Source: DAOUBA01 sp034432855 (lineage in GTDB: Bacteria > Chloroflexota > Anaerolineae > B4-G1). Taken from it: a DNA stretch of 23,039 bases. Position numbers and translations under genes: made by a program. Shown piece by piece: positions 16,310 through 22,942 of this stretch (positions are counted from its first letter, which is position 1; every line of letters starts with the position of its first letter). The DNA lies in the NCBI GenBank assembly GCA_034432855.1, contig DAOUBA010000112.1:1-23039 (forward strand), given 5' to 3'. Below the pieces are notes generated by a model. The model saw nothing but the letters and a program-made list of their open reading frames with translations, had not been told where the DNA came from and ran no database searches.

Positions 16310-16585
16310 ATGGCCGGTTTTGCGACGCTTGCCGCCAGGCTGAATATGAGCGAGCAGGAACTGGAGCGCGAGAGCCTGCGTGTTTACCTGCAACAGCGCC
16401 TCCGTGAAGCGCAGGCCGAGATCGTGAGTCTGTGCAACAAGTATGGGGTGCAGAGCGCAGCAGAGATGGAGGCGCGCGACCGCGACGGTACGTTGCCGGA
16501 AGCGGGGACGTGGGAGGACTTTTTCCGGTTGGATCAGCTGGAGGCCAGGCGAGATGAACTCGCCAGCATGCTGAAGGAACTATGA
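16310..16585 (+). CDS. Antitoxin-like small protein upstream of a TumE-like toxin remnant
   Basis: This 91-aa, mostly helical, charged protein (MSEQELERESLRVYLQQRL, then YGVQSAAEMEARD and WEDFFRLDQLE) has the size and style of the small partners encoded before TumE/DUF6516 toxins in bacterial toxin-antitoxin operons. From memory of that gene pairing I infer an antitoxin role; there is no decisive motif. The N-terminal 30 residues could include a ribbon-helix-helix-like DNA-binding part. The stop overlaps the start of the following gene in ATGATGA, the tight coupling expected of a toxin-antitoxin pair. Since the toxin gene is broken, this gene may be a relic kept by chance, or may still act as a repressor or protect against related toxins. 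A perfect TATAAT box lies 18 nt upstream. Confidence 0.65.
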   Translation: MAGFATLAARLNMSEQELERESLRVYLQQRLREAQAEIVSLCNKYGVQSAAEMEARDRDGTLPEAGTWEDFFRLDQLEARRDELASMLKEL

Positions 16586-16790
16586 TGCAACGTCTGGCCG
16601 ACATCGCCCTGCGCGAATTTGCCGACATCTGGTTCTCCAAACGGCGCCCTGGAGTGTACGCCTACCACTGGGAACGCCGGCTGTGGATGGCACGATCTCC
16701 CGGCACGACAACATTCCTCACCAACGTTGGGAACACGTCGCTACCTTTCCCAAGCATTTCCACGACGGCACGGAACTATTCAGGTGGTGA
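16582..16790 (+). pseudogene. Broken TumE/DUF6516-family toxin gene
   Basis: The first frame from the ATG at 16582 reads MMQRLADIALREFADIWFSK and then GVYAYHWERR. Directly after, at about 16681, the conserved sequence continues in another frame (codons from 16683): DGTISRHDNIPHQRWEHV, then ATFPKHFHDGTELFRW and a stop at 16788-16790. HWERR-x-DGT, RHDN-x-PH and TFPKHFHDG are, from memory, the hallmark run of the TumE/DUF6516 toxin family, so one base has been lost (or two gained). The N-terminal part also looks shortened: family members usually have a strand segment between the ADI helix and the WFS-like strand. The C-terminal end is cut by the palindromic element starting at 16774. Three lesions make this a pseudogene; the frameshift alone could be an assembly error. 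Confidence 0.75.
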
Positions 16791-16933
16791 CTGGAAGTCA
16801 CCCTTTTGGGCCTGCGGCCATTGGTCGGCCTTCGCCGACCCGCTCTTTGTTGCACCACCGGGCAGTGTCGGCGCAGGCCGACACCTGGCGCGAAGCGCCT
16901 GAAGAGGGCGATTTCAATCGGCCCTGAATAGTT
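16774..16933. mobile_element. 160-bp MITE-like element built of hairpins
   Basis: Perfect 11-bp terminal inverted repeats AACTATTCAGG (16774-16784) and CCTGAATAGTT (16923-16933) enclose a run of dyads. These are GGTGACT/AGTCACC (16786-16802, 3-nt loop), GGTCGGC/GCCGACC (16823-16840, loop CTTC), TGTCGGC/GCCGACA (16866-16883, loop GCAG), GGCGC/GCGCC with GAA loop (16887-16899) and AGGGCGATT against AATC-G-GCCCT (16905-16925). GGCCTGCG (16809-16816) also pairs at long range with CGCAGGCC (16872-16879). It has no coding capacity. It interrupts the 3' part of the toxin gene and ends 43 bp before mgsA. No target duplication is obvious. This could be a non-autonomous transposon or a structured RNA/DNA repeat. 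Confidence 0.75.
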
Positions 16934-16976
16934 ACATGAAGGCAAGGTTTAGCAGCGAAAGGACGGCGGCACTCGG

Positions 16977-17444
16977 ATGAATGACGTAAGAATCGCAATG
17001 GCTGGCGAAAAGAGAATCGCGCTCGTCGCGCACGACAATAAGAAGCAGGCGCTGGTGGAGTGGGCCAAGTTCAATCGCGACCTCCTGGCGCACCACAAAA
17101 TATACGCCACCGGCACCACCGGCGAGATGCTCGAACGCGAACTCGGCTTCGAAATCACGAAACTGCAAAGCGGCCCTCTGGGCGGCGATCAGCAGATCGG
17201 CGCCAGAATCGCCGATGGAGAGATTGACTTTCTGATCTTCTTCTGGGATCCGCTCGAACCGCTGCCTCACGATCCCGACGTCAAGGCGCTCTTGCGGGTG
17301 GCGGTGGTGTGGAACATTCCGGTCGCCTGCAATCGGGCCTCCGCCGATTTCATGATTTCGTCTCCGCTGATGGAGGAAGAATATGAACGTCTGGTACCCG
17401 ACTACGAGGCGTATCGCAAACGGCAGATACCGCAAGACAGATAG
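16977..17444 (+). CDS. mgsA: Methylglyoxal synthase
   Basis: The 155-aa protein matches methylglyoxal synthase along its length. The enzyme converts dihydroxyacetone phosphate to methylglyoxal and phosphate, a bypass of lower glycolysis used when phosphate is short or sugar phosphates build up. Active-site residues keep the numbering of the E. coli enzyme: H19 in LVAHDNK, the phosphate-binding ATGTTGE segment (44-50), D71 in SGPLGGDQQIG, H98 and D101 in WDPLEPLPHDPDVKALLR, and R107. WNIPVACNRASADF and the tyrosine-rich PDYEAYRKRQ end are also typical. A later ATG at 16998 would remove seven residues and is possible. It lies 39 nt before the GHMP kinase/nucleotidyltransferase gene on the same strand, so the two may form a sugar-phosphate operon. 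The hairpin element ends 43 bp upstream and may affect expression. Confidence 0.96.
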   Translation: MNDVRIAMAGEKRIALVAHDNKKQALVEWAKFNRDLLAHHKIYATGTTGEMLERELGFEITKLQSGPLGGDQQIGARIADGEIDFLIFFWDPLEPLPHDPDVKALLRVAVVWNIPVACNRASADFMISSPLMEEEYERLVPDYEAYRKRQIPQDR

Positions 17445-17483
17445 GCAGGCTGAAACGGCAAGGAATCCTGCGGGGAGTCTATT

Positions 17484-19406
17484 ATGAAAATCTTCGTTCC
17501 CGGCCGCGTCTGCCTGTTCGGCGAGCACTCCGATTGGGCCGGCGGCCACCGGCGCATCAACTCGGAACTCGAAAAGGGCTACACCCTGATCACCGGCACC
17601 GACCAGGGTATCTACGCCGAGGTCAAACCGCATCCCACCTCGCTCGTGCTCACCTCGACCTCGCCCGAAGGGGAGCGGCGCGGCCCCTACGAAATCCCCA
17701 TGGAGCCCAGGGCGCTCCTGGAGGAGGCCCAGCGCGGTGGCTTTTGGAGTTACATCGCCGGCGTCGCCTACCAGATTCTCACTAACTATCACGTGCGCGG
17801 CCTGGTGATAGATAACTACAAGACCGACCTGCCGATGAAGAAGGGGCTTTCGTCGAGCGCTGCCATCTGCGTCTTGACGGCCCGTGCCTTCAACCGCGTC
17901 TACGACCTCAAACTGACCACGCGCGGCGAGATGGAAATCGCCTACCAGGGCGAGATCACCACCCCTTCGCGTTGCGGGCGGATGGACCAGGGCTGCGCTT
18001 TCGGCAACCGGCCCATCCTGATGACCTACGACGGCGACCGCCTGGACGTGATCGAACTGCGCGTGCCCCGCGACCTGTACCTGGTGATCGTGGATTTGAA
18101 CGCGCAGAAGGACACGATGGAGATCCTGGCCCGCCTCAACCGCGCCTATCCTTTCGCCGAAAACGAGATCGAGCGCGGCGTGCAAGAACTGCTGGGGCCG
18201 ATCAACAAGCGCGTCGTGCATCAGGCCGTCGAGGCGCTGGAGGCAGGCGACGCCGAACGGCTCGGCGCGCTGATGAGCGAGGCGCAGGCATTCTTCGACC
18301 GCTACGCGACCCCGGCCTGCCCGGAGGAATTGACCGCGCCGGTGCTGCACCGCGTCCTCTCCTACGAACCGCTCAAGCCGCACATCTGGGGCGGGAAAGG
18401 CATCGGCTCACAGGGCGATGGCAGCGCCCAGTTCATTGCCCGCAGCCAGGCCGACCAGCAGGCGGTCATCGAGATCATCGAGCGCGATCTGAAGATGACC
18501 TGCCTGCCGCTCACCTTGCGCGCCGGGCAAAAGGTGCGTAAGGCCGTCATCCCTGCGGCCGGATTCGGCACGCGCCTCTTCCCGGCTTCCAAAGCCGCCA
18601 AAAAGGAGTTGTTCCCCATCATAGACCGCGATGGCATCGCCAAGCCCGCAATCCTGCTGATCGTCGAGGAGGCGCTGGACGCTGGCATCGAGGAAGTCAT
18701 CATCATCGTGCAGGAACAGGACCTCGAAGCCTTCCGCACGTTCTTCCACGTGCAGGTCTCGATTGAGAACTATAACAAACTCCCACGCCACTTTCAGGAA
18801 TATGCCCGGCGCATCTTGGAAATCGGGCGGCACGTCCGCTTCGTCGTCCAGCCCATCCAGGAGGGCTTTGGGCACGCCGTCTATTGCGCGCGCGAAGCGG
18901 TGGGCAACGAGCCGTTCCTGCTGATGCTGGGCGATCACATCTACCGCTCGGACAGCGGCCAATCGTGTGCGCAACAGTTGGTCGAGGCCTACAATCAACA
19001 CGGGATCAGCGTGTTGGGGCTGCGCCGTACCCCGGAGAGGCAAATCGCCAACTTTGGCACGGCGACCGGCATCTGGCTCGAAGAAGGCCGGCTGCTCAAC
19101 GTCACCGAGTTCGCCGAAAAGCCCACGCTGGACTATGCCCGCAGTAACCTGCGCGTGACGGGACTGCCGGATGACGAGTACCTCACCGTGTTCGGGCAAT
19201 ACATCATCAAGCTGCAGATCTTTGACTACCTGGAGGAGCACATCAGGAACAATGTGCGCGAGCGGGGCGAATTCCAATTGACCTCGGCGCTGGATCGCCT
19301 GCGGCAGGAGGATGGCTTCCTGGGGCTGATGATTGACGGGCAACGCTACGACATCGGGCTGCCGGAGTATTACCTGGAGACGCTCAAGGCGTTTTCGCAA
19401 AAGTGA
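17484..19406 (+). CDS. Fused GHMP sugar kinase and GalU-like sugar-1-phosphate nucleotidyltransferase
   Basis: The ATG has GGGGAG 6 nt upstream. Residues 1-345 form a GHMP kinase. Motif 1 PGRVCLFGEHSDWAGG (6-21) resembles galactokinase, motif 2 is PMKKGLSSSAAI (117-128), CGRMDQG has the likely catalytic base D168, and motif 3 is GGKGIGSQGDGSAQFI (303-318). Residues 350-640 form a GalU-type nucleotidyltransferase: VIPAAGFGTRLFPASKAAKK (355-374), EGFGHAVYCAR, LMLGDHIY, FAEKP (543-547), GEFQLTSAL, and GQRYDIGLPEYY near the end. A kinase making sugar-1-phosphate followed by a uridylyltransferase would turn a free sugar into a UDP-sugar. The principle recalls bifunctional fucokinase/GDP-fucose pyrophosphorylase, but here the kinase comes first and the transferase is of GalU type. 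The sugar (galactose, a uronic acid or arabinose) is not determined. The linker is very short (about 345-350) and the frame is continuous. Confidence 0.9.
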   Translation: MKIFVPGRVCLFGEHSDWAGGHRRINSELEKGYTLITGTDQGIYAEVKPHPTSLVLTSTSPEGERRGPYEIPMEPRALLEEAQRGGFWSYIAGVAYQILTNYHVRGLVIDNYKTDLPMKKGLSSSAAICVLTARAFNRVYDLKLTTRGEMEIAYQGEITTPSRCGRMDQGCAFGNRPILMTYDGDRLDVIELRVPRDLYLVIVDLNAQKDTMEILARLNRAYPFAENEIERGVQELLGPINKRVVHQAVEALEAGDAERLGALMSEAQAFFDRYATPACPEELTAPVLHRVLSYEPLKPHIWGGKGIGSQGDGSAQFIARSQADQQAVIEIIERDLKMTCLPLTLRAGQKVRKAVIPAAGFGTRLFPASKAAKKELFPIIDRDGIAKPAILLIVEEALDAGIEEVIIIVQEQDLEAFRTFFHVQVSIENYNKLPRHFQEYARRILEIGRHVRFVVQPIQEGFGHAVYCAREAVGNEPFLLMLGDHIYRSDSGQSCAQQLVEAYNQHGISVLGLRRTPERQIANFGTATGIWLEEGRLLNVTEFAEKPTLDYARSNLRVTGLPDDEYLTVFGQYIIKLQIFDYLEEHIRNNVRERGEFQLTSALDRLRQEDGFLGLMIDGQRYDIGLPEYYLETLKAFSQK

Positions 19407-19413
19407 GCGGGGC

Positions 19414-19455
19414 AAGTGTGAGTGTAAGACGTAAAACGTAAGGCGTGAAACGTAT
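19414..19455. repeat. Degenerate heptamer repeat after the fusion kinase gene
   Basis: Six 7-nt steps run from 19414 to 19455: AAGTGTG, AGTGTAA, GACGTAA (19428), AACGTAA (19435), GGCGTGA (19442) and AACGTAT (19449). The core is RRCGTRA. The block begins 7 nt after the stop at 19406 and its last two bases form the start of the following terminator stem. Confidence 0.68.
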
Positions 19456-19490
19456 AGGGGGCCCGCCCCATCCTGGAGCGAGCCCCCTAT
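19454..19490. terminator. Bidirectional terminator between convergent genes
   Basis: ATAGGGGGC (19454-19462) pairs exactly with GCCCCCTAT (19482-19490) around a 19-nt loop. It lies between the fusion kinase gene (stop at 19406) and the EF-G-like gene (stop at 19518), which converge. A TGTCTCT stretch follows on the + strand; there is no long T-run. Confidence 0.65.
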
Positions 19491-19492
19491 TG

Positions 19493-19540
19493 TCTCTCCT
19501 GCTCCTCTGCTCCGCCGCTACTTCTCCTCTTCCTTCTCCC
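19493..19540. repeat. Degenerate octamer repeat reaching into the EF-G-like gene
   Basis: 8-nt steps run from 19493: TCTCTCCT, GCTCCTCT (19501), GCTCCGCC (19509), GCTACTTC (19517), TCCTCTTC (19525) and CTTCTCCC (19533). The core matches the GCTCCTCC unit inside the helicase gene. On the minus strand the block holds the EF-G stop codon and encodes its REKEEEK tail. Confidence 0.55.
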
Positions 19541-21587
19541 GCTGGTGCGCCTCGATGATCTGCTGCGCCAGGTATGCGGGCACCTCTTCGTAGTGATCCA
19601 ACTCCATCGAAAAGACGCCCCGGCCCTGGGTGCGGCTGCGTAGATCGGTGGCATAGCGTTGCATCTCGGCCAGCGGCGCCAGCGCTGTGATGATGCTCTT
19701 ACCGCCCGCCTGATCCATCCCCTGCACCCGCGCCCGCCGGGTGTTCAGGTCGCCCATAATGTCGCCGGTGAATTCCTCCGGCACGGTGATGGTCACCTTG
19801 TAGATCGGCTCCAGGAGCACCGGCCCCGCGCCCAGCATCACCTTCTTGAACACCTCGCGCCCGGCGATCTGGAAGGCGATGTCCTTCGAGTCCACCGGAT
19901 GCTCTTTGCCGTCGTAGACCACCGCCTTGACGTCCACCACCGGGTAGCCGGCAATAACGCCCTGCTCCATCACCGACTTGATGCCCTTTTCGATAGAGCC
20001 CTCGAAGGAACGCGAGATGGCCCCGCCAAAGACCTCCCACTCGTAGGCGAAACCTTCGCCGCGCGGCAAAGGCTCCAGTCGCATATGCACCTCAGCGAAC
20101 TGCCCGGCACCGCCGGTCTGCTTCTTGTGGCGGTACAGGTCCGAGTGCGTCTTGGTGATGGTCTCGCGGTATGGCACCTTGGGGATCGAGGTTGCCACCC
20201 CCACGCCGAAGCGGTTCTGCATGCGGCGCACGGCGATTTCCACGTGCGCCTCGCCCATTCCCTCCAGAATCGTCTGCTGGGTGCTGGGCTCCTGATGCCA
20301 GCGCAGGGTGGGGTCCTCCTCGCAGATGCGCGTCAGCGTGGGGCCCAACTTGGCCTGGTCGGCCTTGCTCACGGGTTCGACGGCCACAGCGAAAAGCGGC
20401 GGCGGGAAGACCGGCCCCGGCAGGCTCAGCGGGTGGCCCTTGTCGCACAGCGTATCGCCGGTGACCGTGTGGGCCAGTTTGGCGACCGCGCCGATGTCGC
20501 CGGTGTGCAGGCGCGGCACGGGGATTTGCTCCTTGCCACGCATCACGTACACCTGGCCCAGTCTCTCCTCTTCCCCGGCCCGGCTGTTATAGACCCGGCT
20601 ATCGGATTCCACCAGCCCGCCGTAGACGCGGAAGTAGGTTAGTTTGCCGACGAAGGGATCGGCGGTCGTCTTGAACACCAGCGCGGCCAGCGGCGCCAGT
20701 TCGTTGGGCTCGATGGACTCTTCGCCTGCTTTGCCTTGCGCGATGACGGGGCCGCGATCCTGGGGCGACGGCGCATAGGCGACCAGGGCATCCAGAATTG
20801 CCCGCGTGCCCACGTTGGCCGTCCCGGCAGCCACCAGCACCGGCACAGCAGTCCGGTTGAGAACCGCAGCGCGTAGCCCGCGCTGGATCTCTTCGTCGGT
20901 CAGCGTTTCACCTTCCAGATACTTCATGATCAACTCGTCGTCCCCCTCGGCGGCAACCTCGAGCAGTTTGGTGCGCGCCTCTTCGACCTGGGCGGCCATA
21001 TCGGCGGGGACGTCGGTAGTTTTGCCCTCGGCGCCCATCAACGCCTTCATCTTCACCAGGTCCACCACGCCGGCGAACGAGGCTTCTGCGCCGATCGGCA
21101 GGTTGATGGGGACGAAGGTCTGCCCGAAAGCCTTTTGCAACGCCTCCAGCGTGCGGGACAGGCTGGCGTTCTCGCGGTTCATCTTGTTGACGACCACCAT
21201 ACGCGGCAGGTTCTGCTCGTCGGCGTACTGCCAGACCAATTCGGTGCCGACTTCGACGCCGGCCACGGCGTCCATCAGCACGAGTGCGAGATCGGCCACA
21301 CGCACCGCGCTCTTGACCTCGCCGACAAAGTCATTGGTGCCGGGTGTGTCCAGCAGGTTGATCTTGCAGTCACCCCACTCGACCGGGACGAGCGCCAGGC
21401 TGAGCGAGATGCGGCGGCGGACCTCTTCCTCGTCAAAATCGGCGATGGTGGTGCCGTCCTCGACCCTGCCCATGCGGTTGGTCGCGCCGCTGCAATAGAG
21501 CATCGCCTCCGCCAGGGACGTCTTGCCTGCGCTGCCGTGTCCCAGCAGGACGACGTTACGCAGTTGCTTGGTTTGGTATTCCTTCAT
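19518..21587 (-). CDS. EF-G paralogue (EF-G2/FusA2-like translational GTPase)
   Basis: The 689-aa protein has the full EF-G layout: GTPase domain (about 1-275), domain II (about 295-385), domain III (about 390-475), domain IV (about 475-600, with KEHPVDSKDIAFQIAGR) and domain V (about 600-680, with ITVPEEFTGDIMGDLNTRRA). The P-loop is GHGSAGKTSL (16-25), G3 is DTPG (80-83) and G4 is NKMN (134-137). Two points separate it from canonical FusA: the catalytic histidine after DTPG is replaced (DTPGTNDF instead of DTPGHVDF), and the switch I threonine of RGIT is serine (RRRISLS). Such changes are typical of EF-G2-like paralogues. A role in elongation, ribosome recycling or stress is possible. The start has GAGG about 11 nt upstream and a strong promoter at 21635-21663. 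The C-terminal REKEEEK tail comes from an octamer repeat. It lies convergent with the fusion kinase and divergent from RNase D. Confidence 0.92.
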   Translation of the reverse strand: MKEYQTKQLRNVVLLGHGSAGKTSLAEAMLYCSGATNRMGRVEDGTTIADFDEEEVRRRISLSLALVPVEWGDCKINLLDTPGTNDFVGEVKSAVRVADLALVLMDAVAGVEVGTELVWQYADEQNLPRMVVVNKMNRENASLSRTLEALQKAFGQTFVPINLPIGAEASFAGVVDLVKMKALMGAEGKTTDVPADMAAQVEEARTKLLEVAAEGDDELIMKYLEGETLTDEEIQRGLRAAVLNRTAVPVLVAAGTANVGTRAILDALVAYAPSPQDRGPVIAQGKAGEESIEPNELAPLAALVFKTTADPFVGKLTYFRVYGGLVESDSRVYNSRAGEEERLGQVYVMRGKEQIPVPRLHTGDIGAVAKLAHTVTGDTLCDKGHPLSLPGPVFPPPLFAVAVEPVSKADQAKLGPTLTRICEEDPTLRWHQEPSTQQTILEGMGEAHVEIAVRRMQNRFGVGVATSIPKVPYRETITKTHSDLYRHKKQTGGAGQFAEVHMRLEPLPRGEGFAYEWEVFGGAISRSFEGSIEKGIKSVMEQGVIAGYPVVDVKAVVYDGKEHPVDSKDIAFQIAGREVFKKVMLGAGPVLLEPIYKVTITVPEEFTGDIMGDLNTRRARVQGMDQAGGKSIITALAPLAEMQRYATDLRSRTQGRGVFSMELDHYEEVPAYLAQQIIEAHQREKEEEK

Positions 21588-21634
21588 AGTAATTGTGACC
21601 TCACCTCTCTGATGATTGCGAAGACTGCCACCGT

Positions 21635-21663
21635 ATTCTAAATGAGAACGGCGTAACTGTCAA
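21635..21663 (-). promoter_or_regulatory. Sigma70-type promoter of the EF-G-like gene
   Basis: On the minus strand, a perfect TTGACA (21663 down to 21658), a 17-nt spacer and TAGAAT (21640 down to 21635, five of six matches) form a near-consensus promoter. The expected start near 21628 gives a leader of about 40 nt carrying a GAGG Shine-Dalgarno. Confidence 0.8.
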
Positions 21664-21697
21664 TGCGTGATAGGCGTAATGCATGGCAGCGAGCGAA

Positions 21698-21726
21698 TTG
21701 ACACGCCTGCCAATGTGCGTTAATAT
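21698..21726 (+). promoter_or_regulatory. Sigma70-type promoter of RNase D, near-leaderless
   Basis: A perfect TTGACA (21698-21703), a 17-nt spacer and TAATAT (21721-21726) precede the in-frame ATG at 21737 by 10 nt. Transcription from about 21733 would leave almost no leader. The promoter lies inside the longer open frame from 21683, so translation from that upstream ATG is unlikely. Confidence 0.7.
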
Positions 21727-21736
21727 TCGGGATGAG

Positions 21737-22894
21737 ATGAGCCATCAGGTGCGTTCCCAGACAATATCCCGCCTGCCACGGCCCGTCGTCGTGGACTCTC
21801 CGGCGCGACTGACGATGCTGCTGGAAGACCTTGCCAGACGGAGCGCCGTCGCCGTGGATACAGAATCCAACTCTCTCTACGCCTACCAGGAGCAGGTGTG
21901 TCTGATCCAGTTCTCGACCCCCGGCGCCGATTACGTCGTGGATGCGCTGGCGGAGCTGGACCTGACGCCACTGGCGCACTTTTTCGCCGACGCGAGCGTG
22001 CAAAAGGTCTTTCACGCTGCCGAGTACGACGTGATGTGCCTCAAGCGGGATTTCGGCTTCCGCTTCGCCAATCTGTTCGATACGATGTGGGCGGCGCGCA
22101 TCCTGGGCTGGCCGCGCGTGGGGCTAGCCGACGTGCTCTACGATACCTTCGGCGTGCACACCAACAAGCGCTACCAGCGTTACGACTGGGGCAGGCGCCC
22201 GCTGGACCCACAGGCCCTGGCCTATGCCTGCCTGGACACCCACTATCTCTTGCCTCTCTGTCGCCTGCAGGCCGACGCGCTGACGCACCGAGGGTGCTGG
22301 GAGGAAGCGCACGAGGTCTTTGAGCAACTTGCCGCTACCGAGCCCGTGTCCCGTATCTTTGACCCCGAGGACTATGTCCGCGTCAAAGGCGCCTGCGATC
22401 TGAGCGGGTGCGAACGGGCGATCCTGCGCGAACTGTTCATCTGGCGTGATCGGGAAGCCTGCCGCCAGGGCCTTCCGCCCTTCAAAGTGCTCACCGACGG
22501 CACACTGATCGCGCTGGCCCGCGCGCAACCTCACACCACAGACGACCTGGCCCGCGCAGGCGGTCTGAAGCCCTATCACGTGCGCCGGTATGGGCGGGAC
22601 ATTCTGCGGGCGGTGGAGCAGGGAATGCGCGCCCAGCCGCCCAGGCTGCCTCCGTTCTTCCCACGCCATTCGGAAGAGGAGGTGGCGCGTTTCGAGGCGT
22701 TGCGTGCCTGGCGCAAACGGGTGGCCGCCGCGCGCGGGGTAGATGCGGACGTCATCGTGGGCAACGCCGTCTTGTGGGCGGTGGCCGAGCAGAACCCGCG
22801 TTCGTTGCAAGACCTGGAGCGCATCGAAGGCCTGGGCCCGTGGAAACGCAAGACGTACGGAGCCGAAATGCTGGCAGTAATCAGGAAGCAGTGA
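21737..22894 (+). CDS. rnd: Ribonuclease D (DEDDy 3'-5' exonuclease with HRDC domains)
   Basis: From the ATG at 21737 the protein is 385 aa, close to the usual RNase D length. The exonuclease domain (about 15-190) carries Exo I AVDTESNSL (D41, E43), Exo II VFHAAEYDVMCL (D98) and Exo III YACLDTHYLLPL (Y163, D167), giving the DEDDy set. RYDWGRRPLDPQALAYA just before Exo III is typical of RNase D. Two HRDC-like helical regions follow (about 230-290 and 310-385; the second contains VIVGNAVLWAVAEQNPRSL). RNase D trims the 3' ends of tRNA precursors and other stable RNAs in the cytoplasm. The open frame extends to an ATG at 21683, but the promoter lies within that extension and the extra residues look non-coding. 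It is divergent from the EF-G-like gene, so both RNA-related genes share one promoter region. The stop codon is inside a heptamer repeat. Confidence 0.94.
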   Translation: MSHQVRSQTISRLPRPVVVDSPARLTMLLEDLARRSAVAVDTESNSLYAYQEQVCLIQFSTPGADYVVDALAELDLTPLAHFFADASVQKVFHAAEYDVMCLKRDFGFRFANLFDTMWAARILGWPRVGLADVLYDTFGVHTNKRYQRYDWGRRPLDPQALAYACLDTHYLLPLCRLQADALTHRGCWEEAHEVFEQLAATEPVSRIFDPEDYVRVKGACDLSGCERAILRELFIWRDREACRQGLPPFKVLTDGTLIALARAQPHTTDDLARAGGLKPYHVRRYGRDILRAVEQGMRAQPPRLPPFFPRHSEEEVARFEALRAWRKRVAAARGVDADVIVGNAVLWAVAEQNPRSLQDLERIEGLGPWKRKTYGAEMLAVIRKQ

Positions 22895-22916
22895 TTAGTG
22901 ATTGGGAATTGGTTCC
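22889..22916. repeat. Degenerate heptamer repeat at the RNase D stop codon
   Basis: 7-nt steps CAGTGAT (22889), TAGTGAT (22896), TGGGAAT (22903) and TGGTTCC (22910) cover the end of the gene. The TGA stop (22892-22894) is part of the first unit. The core TRGTGAT differs from the other blocks but the period is the same. Confidence 0.5.
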
Positions 22917-22939
22917 CTAACCCGGACAAGCCGGAACCA
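22910..22939 (+). terminator. Possible hairpin after RNase D
   Basis: TGGTTCC (22910-22916) pairs with GGAACCA (22933-22939) across a 16-nt loop, 15 nt after the stop. No T-run follows on the + strand; A residues follow. It could be a weak terminator or part of the repeat cluster. Confidence 0.35.
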
Positions 22940-22942
22940 AAA

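Noticed and set aside
16582..16902. 106-aa protein read straight through the toxin remnant and hairpin element
   Set aside because: After residue 34 the frame leaves the conserved toxin sequence, and the rest translates the palindromic element. The conserved run lies in another frame.
17484..18520. Naming the kinase half as galactokinase (galK)
   Set aside because: Motifs are GHMP and galactokinase-like, but the sugar-binding region differs and the GalU fusion leaves the sugar open.
21683..21736. RNase D start at 21683
   Set aside because: A TTGACA-17-TAATAT promoter lies inside this extension, and the family similarity begins after the ATG at 21737.
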